From assembly GCF_001693735.1 (NCBI RefSeq), contig NZ_LWDV01000007.1, positions 315,404-379,403 on the forward strand: 64,000 nucleotides of DNA, given 5' to 3'. How positions within the stretch are numbered: position 1 is the first letter of the stretch; the number at the start of each line of letters is the position of its first letter. Origin of the DNA: Orenia metallireducens. GTDB lineage: Bacteria > Bacillota > Halanaerobiia > Halobacteroidales > Halobacteroidaceae. The notes under the pieces were generated by a model that saw only the letters and a list, made by a program, of their open reading frames with translations, was not told the DNA's origin and searched no databases. Shown here piece by piece: positions 9,029-18,417 of the stretch. The position numbers and the translations under genes were made by a program.

Positions 9029-10081
9029 CTATCCTAAAACACTACAGATGTAATCTCCTACTCCGTCAGTAGTTAATTTTCCACCCATATCAATAGTAGT
9101 TTGATTCTCTGCTAATGATAAATCGATTGCTTTTTGAATCATTTGAGCCTCTTTAGGATTTCCTAGAACCTCAACCATCATTGCTGCTGCTAATAATGCA
9201 GCTAATGGATTAGCCTTATTTTGACCTGCAATATCTGGAGCAGAACCATGAACTGGCTCAAACATGGATACACCTTCTGGATTGATATTACCTGATACAG
9301 CCATACCCATTCCACCTTGAATCTCTGCACCTAAATCAGTGATGATATCTCCAAACATATTACAAGTAACTACTACATCAAAGATTTCTGGATTTCTAAC
9401 CATCTTCATAGTCATAGCATCAACTAACATGTGATGTTGAGTTACATCAGGATACTTTTCTCCAACCTCTTTGAATACTCTTTGCCATAAGTCATGAGAA
9501 TAAGTTAAAACATTACTCTTATCACATAAAGTCAATTTGTTATTTTTATTACGCTTTTGAGCATACTCATAAGCATAACGTATAACTCGCTCTACACCTT
9601 TATAAGTATTGATCATCTCTTGAGTAGCCACTTCATCCTTAGTTCCTTTCTTAAAGAAACCACCTACTCCAGCATAAAGACCCTCTGTATTCTCACGGAC
9701 GATCATCATATCGATATCTTTAGGACCTTTACCCTTTAATGGAGTAAATTTAGAATCCAATAACTTAATTGGACGAAGATTGATATATTGGTCTAAAGAG
9801 AAGCGTAAGTCTAATAAAATTCCATGCTCTAAAACACCTGGTTTAACACGAGGATCTCCTACTGCCCCCAAATAGATAGCATCAAAGTTTAATAAATCAG
9901 CCTTAACCTCATCAGTTACTAGCTCACCAGTAGCTAAATAATGGTCAGCTCCTATACTAAATTCTTCAAACTCAAAATCTAAATCTGTAATTTGAGATAA
10001 CTTCTCTAATACCTTAACACCCTGCTTAGTTACCTCTGGTCCAATTCCATCTCCACCGATTACTGCTATTCTCTTAGTCAT
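9029..10081 (-). CDS. leuB: 3-isopropylmalate dehydrogenase
   Basis: It oxidatively decarboxylates 3-isopropylmalate (leucine) and probably 3-methylmalate (isoleucine by the citramalate route). 350 residues of the beta-decarboxylating dehydrogenase family: GGDGIGPEV at 9-17, RENTEGLYAGVGG near 128, the metal-binding NMFGDIITDLGAEIQGG near 240, and the NAD-site GSAPDIAGQNKANP near 280. The RENTEGLYAGVGG form is shared with the tartrate/isocitrate-like branch, but the setting between leuD and cimA settles the role. ATG with GGAGAG; it follows a 290-base spacer rich in repeats after leuD. Confidence 0.95.
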   Translation of the reverse strand: MTKRIAVIGGDGIGPEVTKQGVKVLEKLSQITDLDFEFEEFSIGADHYLATGELVTDEVKADLLNFDAIYLGAVGDPRVKPGVLEHGILLDLRFSLDQYINLRPIKLLDSKFTPLKGKGPKDIDMMIVRENTEGLYAGVGGFFKKGTKDEVATQEMINTYKGVERVIRYAYEYAQKRNKNNKLTLCDKSNVLTYSHDLWQRVFKEVGEKYPDVTQHHMLVDAMTMKMVRNPEIFDVVVTCNMFGDIITDLGAEIQGGMGMAVSGNINPEGVSMFEPVHGSAPDIAGQNKANPLAALLAAAMMVEVLGNPKEAQMIQKAIDLSLAENQTTIDMGGKLTTDGVGDYICSVLG

Positions 10082-10161
10082 AATTACTCTCCTTCTCCAT
10101 TCTTATTGTTTTTTGAAACCTCCAACTCTCACTTTAATCTCATAGAAATTAACTTAAGAGC

Positions 10162-10271
10162 CACACCTCATCCCCAGCCCTTCTCCTACTCTTAGGAGAA
10201 GGGAGAAAAACAAAAGATAAAGGGTTTCCCCTCTCATTAGATAAGGAGAGGGGATTAAGGGGTGAGGTGTG
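10162..10271. repeat. Clover-leaf palindromic intergenic repeat (MITE-like)
   Basis: The outer arms CACACCTCATCCCC (10162-10175) and GGGGTGAGGTGTG (10259-10271) are inverted copies. Inside are two hairpins: a perfect 10-bp stem at 10178-10203 and an 8-bp stem at 10228-10253. The GC content is much higher than its surroundings. It looks like a mobile palindromic element inside the leuD-leuB spacer; a reading frame crossing it has no coding character. Confidence 0.75.
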
Positions 10272-10332
10272 AGGGCTTGATTTTATAGCATTTATCCTTA
10301 AGTTATGATATTTTAAATTAAGATAAAAGTAC

Positions 10333-10352
10333 GGGTTGGTGTTAACCAACCC
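10333..10352. repeat. Short perfect palindrome downstream of leuD
   Basis: GGGTTGGT and ACCAACCC form an eight-bp stem around GTTA. On the minus strand it follows the leuD stop by about 20 bases. The bases after it (GTACTTTTATC) are too weak a T-tract for a clear terminator; pausing or mRNA-end protection is possible. Confidence 0.55.
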
Positions 10353-10373
10353 CTACAATTTATTATTCAAAAT

Positions 10374-10868
10374 CTATCCCTTTACCTTCTCTTTTACGTA
10401 ATTTACTAATCCACCTGCATCAATGATTTTTTGCATAAATTCTGGGAATGGTTCAGCTTGAAACTCAGTACCTTTACTTAAGTTCTTGATTACTCCAGAA
10501 TCTACATCTATCTCTACTTCATCTCCCTTTTCAATTCCAGCAACTGCTTCTGGACATTCTAAGATAGGAAGTCCGATATTGATTGCATTTCTAAAGAAGA
10601 TACGGGCAAAAGAGTTAGCAATTACTGCTGATACTCCTGCTGCTTTAATTGAGATTGGAGCATGCTCACGGGAGCTTCCACAACCAAAGTTATCCTCTGC
10701 TACGATGATATCACCTTGCTCCACATTAGCAGCAAAAGTATCATCAATATCCTCCATACAATGTTCCGCTAATTTCTGAGGATCAGATGTATTTAAATAT
10801 CTAGCTGGGATAATTACATCAGTATCTACATCATTACCATACTTCCATACTCTACCTTTAATCTCCAT
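10374..10868 (-). CDS. leuD: 3-isopropylmalate dehydratase small subunit
   Basis: With LeuC it isomerises 2- to 3-isopropylmalate, and probably citramalate to 3-methylmalate. 164 residues, the usual length of the short LeuD type: [19 protein letters not shown] near residue 6, the swivel-domain signature [10 protein letters not shown] near 58, and [10 protein letters not shown] near 90. The start is the ATG at 10868 with AAGGAGGT; the frame stays open for 48 more codons upstream but these overlap leuC and have no LeuD character. It begins one base after the leuC stop, so translation is probably coupled. Confidence 0.96.
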   Translation of the reverse strand: MEIKGRVWKYGNDVDTDVIIPARYLNTSDPQKLAEHCMEDIDDTFAANVEQGDIIVAEDNFGCGSSREHAPISIKAAGVSAVIANSFARIFFRNAINIGLPILECPEAVAGIEKGDEVEIDVDSGVIKNLSKGTEFQAEPFPEFMQKIIDAGGLVNYVKEKVKG

Positions 10869-10869
10869 C

Positions 10870-12132
10870 TTATAATACCTCCTTCGGACTAACAATCTTA
10901 CCAGCAATTGCAGAAGCTGCTGCAATTGCTGGGTTTGATAAATAAACTTCACTTTCTGGATGGCCCATACGACCAACAAAGTTACGGTTAGTTGTAGCAA
11001 TAGCTCTTTCACCTTTAGCTAAGATACCCATATGTCCACCTAAGCAAGGTCCACAAGTTGGAGTACTTACTGCTGCTCCAGCATCAATAAAGATTTCAAT
11101 TAATCCTTCTTTCATTGCTTGCTTATAAATCTCTTGAGTACCAGGGAAGATGATTAATCTTACATGTTTAGCTTTCTTCTTACCTTTTAAAATTTCAGCT
11201 GCAACTCTTAAATCTTCAATTCTTCCATTAGTACAAGAACCAATTACAGATTGGTCAATCTTAATATCTCCCACTTCACTGATTCCTCTTGTATTCTCAG
11301 GTAAATGAGGGAAAGCTACTTGAGGTTCGATATTTGTTACATCATACTCAATTACTTGAGCATACTCTGCATCTTCATCACTTTTATATACTGTCCACTC
11401 ACGTTGAGCTCTATCTTTAACATACTCCAAAGTAATCTCATCTGCTTCAATTAATCCACACTTTCCTCCAGCTTCGATAGCCATATTAGACATAGTAAAT
11501 CTATTATCCATAGATAAATTATCAATTACTGGACCTGTAAACTCCATAGCTTTATATAAAGCACCATCTACACCGATATCACCGATTGTATAAAGGATTA
11601 AGTCTTTACCGCTAACCCACTCTTGTAACTCACCTTTATAGACAAACTTAATAGTCTCTGGAACCTTAAACCATGCTTCACCAGTTGCCATACCTGCTGC
11701 CATATCAGTACTTCCAATTCCTGTAGCTAAAGCACCTAAAGCACCATAAGTACATGTATGTGAATCTGCACCAATAACAATATCTCCAGGAACAACTAAA
11801 CCTTTTTCAGGTAATAAACAGTGTTCAATTCCCATTTCTCCTAATTCAAAAAAGTTTGTAATCTCTTTTTCCTCAGCAAACTCTCTAATCATTTTAACCT
11901 GTTCTGCTGAATTAATATCTTTATTAGGAACAAAATGATCTGGTACAATTGCTATTCTATCCTTATCAAAGACATTTTGAATACCTATCTTCTTAAACTC
12001 CTTTACTGCTACTGGAGTAGTTACATCATTTCCTAAAACTAAATCTAATTTTGCATTTACCAATTCTCCTGGTCTTACTTTATCTTTACCAGCATGAGCT
12101 GCTAAGATCTTCTCTACCATTGTCATTCCCAT
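10870..12132 (-). CDS. leuC: 3-isopropylmalate dehydratase large subunit
   Basis: The aconitase-family catalytic subunit, 420 residues. The three cysteines that hold the 4Fe-4S cluster are visible in GSCTNGR (near residue 300) and CGPCLGG (near 360). [23 protein letters not shown] near 122 and [10 protein letters not shown] near 385 are family signatures. The short form and LeuD pairing are those of the bacterial/archaeal two-subunit enzyme. ATG with GAGGAGG. It lies between leuA (55 bases upstream) and leuD (one base downstream). The oxygen-sensitive cluster suits an anaerobe. Confidence 0.97.
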   Translation of the reverse strand: MGMTMVEKILAAHAGKDKVRPGELVNAKLDLVLGNDVTTPVAVKEFKKIGIQNVFDKDRIAIVPDHFVPNKDINSAEQVKMIREFAEEKEITNFFELGEMGIEHCLLPEKGLVVPGDIVIGADSHTCTYGALGALATGIGSTDMAAGMATGEAWFKVPETIKFVYKGELQEWVSGKDLILYTIGDIGVDGALYKAMEFTGPVIDNLSMDNRFTMSNMAIEAGGKCGLIEADEITLEYVKDRAQREWTVYKSDEDAEYAQVIEYDVTNIEPQVAFPHLPENTRGISEVGDIKIDQSVIGSCTNGRIEDLRVAAEILKGKKKAKHVRLIIFPGTQEIYKQAMKEGLIEIFIDAGAAVSTPTCGPCLGGHMGILAKGERAIATTNRNFVGRMGHPESEVYLSNPAIAAASAIAGKIVSPKEVL

Positions 12133-12187
12133 AATTACTCGCCTCCTCGACTTATTTACTTATTGAATATTCTCTAACGAACACTAC

Positions 12188-13693
12188 TTACTTAATAGCT
12201 ACAAATATCCTATTCATCGCATTATTATAAGCTCTGGCACTAGCTTCAATTATATCTGTACTAATACCTCTACCAACATAAATCTTATCTTGATAATCTA
12301 ACTTAACAATTACCTCACCTAATGCATCCTTACCACTAGTTACTGAATCTATCTGATAATCAGCCAACTTACATTCTAAACCTGTTATCCGATTCATCGC
12401 CTCATAGATCGCATCAATCGGTCCACCTTCAGAACAAGCACTCTCATTGATCTTCTGACCATCCTTCTCCAACTGAACAGTAGCTGTTGCTAACCCTGGG
12501 CTACTTGTTACTTGTAAAAGATTTATCTGATAAACTTGGTCAACTTGGCTAATCTCATCTTCCATAATAGCTTCTAAATCAAAACCAGTAATCTCTTTTT
12601 TCTTATCTGCTAGGTCTTTGAATCTTTTGAAGGCAGAATTTAATTCTTCCTGACCCAATTCATAGCCCAATTCCTCTAGCTTCTGTCTAAAGGCATGGCG
12701 CCCTGAATGCTTTCCAAGAACAATTTTATTCTCCTCTAACCCAATAGTTGTTGCATCCATAATCTCATAAGTGGTTCTCTCTTTAATCACACCATCTTGG
12801 TGAATACCAGACTCATGGGCAAAGGCATTCTTACCAACAATAGCTTTATTAGGTTGAATCTCCATACCAGTCAAATGGCTAACCAATCTACTGGTACGAG
12901 CAATCTCTTTCAAATTTAAATTACTCTGTTTATCAAAGTAATCATAACGGGTATTCAGCGCTAAAGCAATCTCTTCTAATGCAGTATTACCTGCCCTTTC
13001 ACCAATTCCATTTACAGCACATTCAATCTGTTCTGCTCCATTTTCAATAGCTGCTAATGAGTTTGCAACTGCCAAACCTAAGTCATTGTGGCAATGAACA
13101 CTGATTACAGCTTGATTAATATTAGGTACATTATCTTTAATATATTTTATAAGTCCACCAAATTCTAAAGGAGTAGCATAACCAACTGTATCTGGAATAT
13201 TAATTGTAGTTGCCCCAGCAGCAATCACTGCTTCAAAGACTTCACATAAGAAGTCCTTATCACTTCTAAAGGCATCCTCTGCTGAAAACTCCACATCATC
13301 GGTATAAGTCTTAGCATATTTAACAGCTTCAACAGCACTTTCTAAAACCTCTTGTGATGATTTCTGCAATTTATATTTCATGTGAACAGGTGAAGTAGCT
13401 ATAAAGGTATGAATTCTTGGTCTTTCTGCATCCTTAAGTGCTTCCCCAGCCCTATCGATATCTTGCTTAGTAGCTCTAGCTAATCCAGCAATTACTGGAC
13501 CTTTAACTTCTTGGGCTATCTTCTGAACTCCCTTAAAATCTCCTTCTGAAGCAATAGGAAATCCCGCTTCAATCACATCTACTTCTAACTTTGCCAACTG
13601 CTTAGCAATCTCCAACTTCTCTTTAACACTCAAGCTAACTCCTGGTGACTGCTCACCATCACGCAAAGTAGTATCAAAGATTTTAATAGCCAT
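12188..13693 (-). CDS. leuA: 2-isopropylmalate synthase
   Basis: It condenses acetyl-CoA with 2-oxoisovalerate, the committed step to leucine. 501 residues: [15 protein letters not shown] near 7, the metal-ligand [13 protein letters not shown] near 200, [13 protein letters not shown] near 230, and a C-terminal LeuA allosteric domain (about 370-500) expected to bind leucine. ATG with GAGGTGAG. It sits between ilvC and leuC; a GC-richer hairpin repeat fills the ilvC-leuA spacer. Having both LeuA and CimA in one operon shows that the leucine and isoleucine branches share the later enzymes. Confidence 0.97.
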   Translation of the reverse strand: MAIKIFDTTLRDGEQSPGVSLSVKEKLEIAKQLAKLEVDVIEAGFPIASEGDFKGVQKIAQEVKGPVIAGLARATKQDIDRAGEALKDAERPRIHTFIATSPVHMKYKLQKSSQEVLESAVEAVKYAKTYTDDVEFSAEDAFRSDKDFLCEVFEAVIAAGATTINIPDTVGYATPLEFGGLIKYIKDNVPNINQAVISVHCHNDLGLAVANSLAAIENGAEQIECAVNGIGERAGNTALEEIALALNTRYDYFDKQSNLNLKEIARTSRLVSHLTGMEIQPNKAIVGKNAFAHESGIHQDGVIKERTTYEIMDATTIGLEENKIVLGKHSGRHAFRQKLEELGYELGQEELNSAFKRFKDLADKKKEITGFDLEAIMEDEISQVDQVYQINLLQVTSSPGLATATVQLEKDGQKINESACSEGGPIDAIYEAMNRITGLECKLADYQIDSVTSGKDALGEVIVKLDYQDKIYVGRGISTDIIEASARAYNNAMNRIFVAIK

Positions 13694-13716
13694 AAAAACT
13701 CACCTCACTCTTTTTT

Positions 13717-13794
13717 GTGTGAGTGGGTGTGATAAGTGTGAGTGAAAAATAGCTTATATTCCACTATCTCACCCCCACACTCACTACTCACACT
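13717..13794. repeat. GTGTGAGTG-type imperfect hairpin between ilvC and leuA
   Basis: GTGTGAGTGGGTGTGATAAG on the left is the near-inverse of the CACCCCCACACTCACTACTC region on the right, with an AT-rich loop. It separates two genes of the same operon and has no T-tract, so it is more likely a repeat or an mRNA-stability element than a terminator. Confidence 0.55.
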
Positions 13795-13799
13795 AAAAA

Positions 13800-14789
13800 T
13801 TAATCAAGATAATTCATTTTAGATCTTAACTCTGCTCCAACTTTTTCAATCAGATGATCCTCATCAATAGCTTTCTTTCTATTATATCCTGGACGACCAA
13901 CTTGATTTTCAAGTAACCATTGCTTAGCAAATTCTCCTTCTTGAATATCTGTAAGTAACTTCTTCATAGCCTTTCTTGATTTATCATTAATAACCTGCTT
14001 TCCAGCAATTAAATCTCCATATTCAGCAGTATCAGAGATAGAATCTCTCATAGTAGCAATACCACCTTCATACATTAAGTCAACAATTAACTTAAGCTCA
14101 TGTAAACATTCAAAGTAAGCAATCTCTGGTTGATAACCAGCTTCTACTAATGTTTCAAAACCTGCTCTAACTAACTCAGTAGTTCCTCCACATAATACTG
14201 CTTGCTCACCGAATAGATCTGTTTCAGTCTCTTCTTTAAATGTAGTCTCAATTACACCTGCTCTAGTACCACCTACACCCTTAGCATGAGCCAATGCATA
14301 GTCTTTAGCATTACCAGTAGCATCTTGATAGATAGCAATCAATGCTGGAACACCAAAACCTTCAGTATAAACTCTTCTTACTAAGTGCCCTGGCCCTTTA
14401 GGAGCCACCATATATACATCTACATCAGCAGGTGGGACGATTTGACCATAATGGATATTAAATCCATGTGAGAATACTAAAGCATTACCTGCTTCTAAAT
14501 TTGGTTCAACTTCACTATAATATACCTTCTTCTGTACTTCATCTGGAAGTAAGATTTGAATTATATCTGCCTCTTTAGCAGCTTCAGCAGCACTCTTAGG
14601 TTCAAAACCATCTTTAACTGCTTGCTCATAGTTTTTAGTTCCTTCTAACTCAGATACAATAACGTCTAATCCTGCATCTCTCATATTTTGAGCTTGTGCA
14701 TGACCTTGACTACCATAACCAATAACTGCAACTTTCTTTCCTTCTAAAACTTTTAAATCAGCATCTTCATTATAATACATTTTTACCAT
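13800..14789 (-). CDS. ilvC: Ketol-acid reductoisomerase (class I)
   Basis: It converts acetolactate or acetohydroxybutyrate to the dihydroxy acids. 329 residues, short class I form: Rossmann motif [17 protein letters not shown] near 22, [11 protein letters not shown] near 130, and Mg-binding acidic residues in [12 protein letters not shown] (near 189) and [17 protein letters not shown] (near 220). The start is the ATG at 14789 ([12 protein letters not shown]) with GAGGAG nine bases upstream; an ATG three codons earlier touches that site. The cofactor loop reads [12 protein letters not shown] and lacks the Arg and second Ser usual in NADPH enzymes, so NADH use is possible (inferred). Confidence 0.97.
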   Translation of the reverse strand: MVKMYYNEDADLKVLEGKKVAVIGYGSQGHAQAQNMRDAGLDVIVSELEGTKNYEQAVKDGFEPKSAAEAAKEADIIQILLPDEVQKKVYYSEVEPNLEAGNALVFSHGFNIHYGQIVPPADVDVYMVAPKGPGHLVRRVYTEGFGVPALIAIYQDATGNAKDYALAHAKGVGGTRAGVIETTFKEETETDLFGEQAVLCGGTTELVRAGFETLVEAGYQPEIAYFECLHELKLIVDLMYEGGIATMRDSISDTAEYGDLIAGKQVINDKSRKAMKKLLTDIQEGEFAKQWLLENQVGRPGYNRKKAIDEDHLIEKVGAELRSKMNYLD

Positions 14790-14810
14790 TCTACTCATCT
14801 CCTCGAATTG

Positions 14811-14979
14811 TTAGTTTACAGTTGACAGTTGACAGTGGACAGTTAAGTTAAAGAGAAAATTAATAATAACTATACACCATACACCTAATCTAAACTGTAT
14901 TATTTTATTTATTTTAATTTATAAAATAGCTCTTTAATTATTAATGTTTTTTATTTATAACTGTAAACCGTTAACTGGT
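14811..14979. repeat. Dispersed intergenic repeat, copy 1 (TTTACAGTTGACAGT family)
   Basis: The left end TTAGTTTACAGTTGACAGT and the right end AACTGTAAACCGTTAACTGG are inverted relative to each other and enclose AT-rich filler. A second copy at 27383-27462 shares TTAGTTTAYAGTTGACAGT at its left end and TAACTGTAAA near its right end. It sits between ilvN and ilvC within the operon. Confidence 0.6.
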
Positions 14980-15459
14980 TTACTTCTTCCCTCTAGCCAT
15001 AGCTATCTTACCAGTTCTAACTAGTTCTTTAATCCCAAAAGGTCTTAATAACTCTTCAATTGCAGTAATTTTATCTTCATTCCCAGTAATTTCAACCATA
15101 ATTGAATCAGAAGCCACATCTACAATCTTTCCTCTAAAGATATCTACAATCTGCATAATCTCAGAGCGAGTAGTTGCAGTAGCCTTGACCTTAATTAAAG
15201 CCAACCCTCTACTAACAACTGATTCTTTAGTCAAATCACTGATTTTATGGACAACAATCAACTTATTTAATTGTTTAGTCAACTGCTCTAAAACCCTATC
15301 ACTACCTTCAACAACCAAAGTAATTCTAGATATCTCATCATTATCTGTTTTACCAACAGATAAACTCTCAATATTAAAGCCCCTTCTGCTGAACAGACTG
15401 GCTATCCTAGCTAAGACCCCAGCTTCATTAGCTACTAAAACTGAAACTGTATGCTTCAT
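14980..15459 (-). CDS. ilvN: Acetolactate synthase small (regulatory) subunit
   Basis: 159 residues with an N-terminal ACT domain (SVLVANEAGVLARIASLFSRRGFNIESLSVG, given in outline: about 5-75) and the C-terminal ALS regulatory domain (about 85-155). It activates IlvB and confers valine feedback inhibition in relatives. ATG with AGGAGG that lies inside the ilvB end; the ilvB stop and this start overlap as TAATG, so translation is coupled. The length matches the short Firmicute/IlvH type. Confidence 0.96.
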   Translation of the reverse strand: MKHTVSVLVANEAGVLARIASLFSRRGFNIESLSVGKTDNDEISRITLVVEGSDRVLEQLTKQLNKLIVVHKISDLTKESVVSRGLALIKVKATATTRSEIMQIVDIFRGKIVDVASDSIMVEITGNEDKITAIEELLRPFGIKELVRTGKIAMARGKK

Positions 15460-17195
15460 TATGCCTCCTCCTTTAAGACCATATTATCTAAGCTACCACC
15501 TGGTGGTACCATTGGGAATACATTCTCTTCCTCTTCTATAATAAAGTCTAGTAGGTAAGGGTGAGGACTATTAATTGCTTCCTCTAATGCTGGTCTTATC
15601 TCTTCTGCCTTTGTTATCCTCTTAGCTTTAATTCCATAAGCTTCTGCCAGTTTAACAAAATCAGGTGTTGTCACTGGGCAGTGATCCCCTGGTGAAGAGC
15701 ATCCTGGAGGACAGCTCTCTTGCATCTTCAAACAGACTGATGAATATCTTCTATCATAAAACATCTCTTGCCATTGCCTTACCATCCCTAAGTATCCATT
15801 ATTGAAGATAACGATATTTAATGGTAATTTATTCTTAGCTACTGTAGCCAGCTCTTGGACATTCATCTGAAAACTTCCATCACCAGCTAAAGCAAAAACT
15901 ACACTATCTTTATTACCAACTTGAACTCCTACAGCAGCTGGAAAGCCATATCCCATTGTCCCCAAACCTCCAGAAGTCATAAAACTTCTAGGCTTAGTAT
16001 ATTTATAAAATTGGGCTGCCCACATCTGATGTTGCCCTACTTCAGTAGTAATTAAGGCTTCACCTTGGGTTAGCTCATCTATAGCCTCGATAATCTCTTT
16101 TGGCGATAACTTCTTCTTATCTTTTCTAACTTGACTGACTTCATCTAATTTACGCCAGTTATCAATTAAAGCTAACCATTCACTTCTATCCTTCTCTTCA
16201 ACCACCTTATTTAAAATAGTTAATATCCTCTTAACATCTCCAACTATTGGAATATCAACAAGTTTCCTTTTTCCTACCTCTGCTGGATCGATATCGATAT
16301 GAATAATCTTAGCATCTTTAGCAAAGGTATCAAGTTTACCTGTAACTCTATCATCAAACCTTGATCCAATTGCTATCAATAAATCTGCATTTGATATAGC
16401 TAGATTTGCTTCAGTAGTACCATGCATCCCTAGCATCCCTAGGCTCAATTCATCCCTTTCATTAAAGGCTCCAAGCCCTGTTAAGGTAGTAGTTACTGGA
16501 ATATTTGCCTTCTTAGCTAACTCACGCAATTCATCACTAGCTTCTGAGATGATAACACCTCCACCAGAATAAATTACTGGATTTTTAGACTCATTAATTG
16601 CCTTAGCTGCTTCTTTAATTTGTAGCTCATGCCCCTCATAGTTTGGCTTATACCCTGGAAGATTAATCTTGTTTGGATATACAAACTCTGCTTCTTCTTG
16701 TAATACATCCTTTGGAATATCTATTAAAACAGGTCCAGGTCTTCCAGTTTTAGCAATATGGAAGGCCTCCTTAATAATTCTAGATAAATCCTTTACATCT
16801 TGAACTAAGTAATTATGCTTTGTAATAGGTGTTGTAATTCCTGTAATGTCTGCCTCTTGAAAGGCATCAGTTCCCAACATTGCTCTAGGTACCTGACCAG
16901 TAAAAGCTACAATCGGTACAGAATCCATATAGGCTGTCGCCAATCCTGTTACCAAATTGGTTGCCCCAGGTCCAGAAGTGGTAAGACAAACACCAACTTT
17001 ACCAGTAGAACGGGCATATCCATCTGCTGCATGAATTCCTCCTTGTTCATGATGTGGCATAATATGTTTAAATTTTGAATCATACAATACATCATAAATT
17101 GGGATAACCTTCCCCCCAGGATAACCAAAGATTATCTCTACCCCTTCTTTATAAAGGGACTCTACAAATATTTGAGCACCTGTCAATAACGTCAT
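15459..17195 (-). CDS. ilvB: Acetolactate synthase large subunit, with a cysteine-rich insert
   Basis: A thiamine-diphosphate enzyme that condenses two pyruvates, or pyruvate with 2-oxobutyrate. 578 residues: N-terminal Pyr domain with GYPGG and the catalytic Glu in HEQGG near 47, central domain with the FAD-site IGSRFDDRVTG, and C-terminal PP domain with GDGSFQMNVQEL and IFNNGYLGMVRQWQ. Near residue 500 there is an insert with cysteines spaced CX6CX3CX6C, absent from enterobacterial enzymes. The start is the ATG at 17195, nine bases after AAGGAG; a TTG three codons earlier abuts that site. It is the first gene after the T-box leader. Confidence 0.96.
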   Translation of the reverse strand: MTLLTGAQIFVESLYKEGVEIIFGYPGGKVIPIYDVLYDSKFKHIMPHHEQGGIHAADGYARSTGKVGVCLTTSGPGATNLVTGLATAYMDSVPIVAFTGQVPRAMLGTDAFQEADITGITTPITKHNYLVQDVKDLSRIIKEAFHIAKTGRPGPVLIDIPKDVLQEEAEFVYPNKINLPGYKPNYEGHELQIKEAAKAINESKNPVIYSGGGVIISEASDELRELAKKANIPVTTTLTGLGAFNERDELSLGMLGMHGTTEANLAISNADLLIAIGSRFDDRVTGKLDTFAKDAKIIHIDIDPAEVGKRKLVDIPIVGDVKRILTILNKVVEEKDRSEWLALIDNWRKLDEVSQVRKDKKKLSPKEIIEAIDELTQGEALITTEVGQHQMWAAQFYKYTKPRSFMTSGGLGTMGYGFPAAVGVQVGNKDSVVFALAGDGSFQMNVQELATVAKNKLPLNIVIFNNGYLGMVRQWQEMFYDRRYSSVCLKMQESCPPGCSSPGDHCPVTTPDFVKLAEAYGIKAKRITKAEEIRPALEEAINSPHPYLLDFIIEEEENVFPMVPPGGSLDNMVLKEEA

Positions 17196-17285
17196 ACTTA
17201 GCAACTCCTTTCTACTCTCTACTCATTTTTTAATAAGAGGTTATTACTACTCACTACTAATTACTTTATCCTTAGATATAAATAT

Positions 17286-17628
17286 AAAAAACCTCTCATC
17301 TCAATTAACGGATTAAATCCATTAATTGGGACGAGAGGTCTTCTCACGTGGTACCACCCAAATTCACTACCATCTTAAAATAGCAGTCTCAATAAGTACT
17401 CTCATACTAAATAATCTAGTACAATTTATACTTCAGCATATGATAACGGATGCTGTCTCCTAAAAACTAGGATTCCGGCAAAACCTACTTAGAATTTCCT
17501 TTCAATTTTGCAGTTCAAGGGCTACAAAAATAATCCTTTAGATATCGGTTCTCAGCTACCCCGATTCTCTGTAATCCTAAAAATTATTTCCCTCCCTATC
17601 ATAACCTTTAAAGAGTGTATGTTATTTA
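17286..17628 (-). promoter_or_regulatory. T-box riboswitch, probably tRNA-Ile responsive, upstream of ilvB
   Basis: On the minus strand the leader contains CAGAGAATCGGGGTAGCTG (stem I, 17552-17570 region), the T-box core GGGTGGTACCACG (17347-17359) and a strong terminator (17291-17339) followed by TTTTTT. Directly after the stem ATCGG/CCGAT comes ATC (17541-17543), in the place of the specifier codon, giving Ile. The UGGU bulge would pair with a tRNA ending ACCA. Uncharged tRNA-Ile should favour antitermination and transcription of ilvB through cimA. The T-box assignment is firm; the specifier reading is good but was made by eye. Confidence 0.93.
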
Positions 17629-17634
17629 ATAAAT

Positions 17635-17663
17635 AGTATATGTTAGTTATTTACATTTGTCAA
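17635..17663 (-). promoter_or_regulatory. Promoter of the ilv-leu-cim operon
   Basis: On the minus strand TTGACA (17658-17663) and TATACT (17635-17640) are 17 bases apart. Transcription would start near 17628, just before the T-box leader. The promoter overlaps the space right after the stop codon of the FUSC gene. Confidence 0.85.
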
Positions 17664-17675
17664 GATATTTATTAT

Positions 17676-18152
17676 TTACCCCTTCAAGGAAATATCATTA
17701 TCTGTTTTTAAATCTTTATGCATAAAGATCACATAATTTATTAAAGTAGATATTGTAACTCCCAATAAAGTATCTGCCAATCTATAGATGCTATAGTAAA
17801 AAGGAGTTACATAATCATATAAATTCACCATTATAGCTATAAAGACTATACAAGCTATATTAATTGAATTAGTATACCCAATCTTTTGGCATATCATTAC
17901 GGTAATAAAGATGCCAACTCCACATAAAATTATACTGTTTTGATTTAAATAAGCAAAAAATATACCTGTGCCTGCTCCTATAAAGGTTCCCATCATTCTG
18001 TTTTTTGCAGATTGAAAGCTATCAGCAAATCCTGTTCCTATAGTTATTACTGCAGCTATAGCTGCATAAAAGGTAGATTCGATATTTAATAACCTTCCTA
18101 TAGCAATAGATAATGAGACTGCTAATGCAACCTTCAAAGCTTTCTTATACAT
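17676..18152 (-). CDS. Short FUSC/ArAE-family membrane protein
   Basis: 158 residues, almost all hydrophobic, with about four or five membrane segments. The opening (YKKALKVALAVSLSIAIGRL) and ESTFYAAIAAVITIGTGFADSFQSAKNRMMGTFIGAGTG are typical of the N-terminal half of aromatic-acid-exporter (FUSC) proteins. Family members are often 300 residues or more with a soluble C-terminal part, which is absent here; the reading frame ends cleanly at KTDNDISLKG, so this may be a naturally short form. ATG with AAGGTGG. Substrate unknown. Confidence 0.82.
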   Translation of the reverse strand: MYKKALKVALAVSLSIAIGRLLNIESTFYAAIAAVITIGTGFADSFQSAKNRMMGTFIGAGTGIFFAYLNQNSIILCGVGIFITVMICQKIGYTNSINIACIVFIAIMVNLYDYVTPFYYSIYRLADTLLGVTISTLINYVIFMHKDLKTDNDISLKG

Positions 18153-18362
18153 AATACCACCTTAGAATATAATAATTTATTTAAAAAATGTTATATATCT
18201 TATTACTTCACCAAACTATTTTATATAACTAATTTTTTAAATTAAAGTTTATCATTTGACTAAGAATTTGTCAACATTAAAAGTTAGGTCAAAGCTTTAA
18301 GTAAATAATATCATATGTTTAATATTTATTACAAAAACAGATTAAGAGGTCACCATAATGGA

Positions 18363-18403
18363 AACCTTATATTAATTATACTCTTTGTAATTAATATAAG
18401 GTT
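18363..18403 (-). terminator. Long AT-rich hairpin after the methyltransferase pseudogene
   Basis: A perfect 16-bp stem (arms 18363-18378 and 18388-18403) starts 15 bases past the stop at 18418. The tail is only TTTCC, so termination may be weak. Confidence 0.5.
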
Positions 18404-18417
18404 AAATTCTTAGTACA

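Noticed and set aside
10149..10349. Minus-strand frame of 66 codons between leuD and leuB
   Set aside because: It runs through the clover-leaf palindrome; composition and hairpins explain it, and there is no ribosome binding site.
17541..17545. Other specifier readings in the T-box (CTA for Leu, TAT for Tyr)
   Set aside because: ATC follows the stem directly, in the usual place, and fits the gene content; the others are out of step with the stem.
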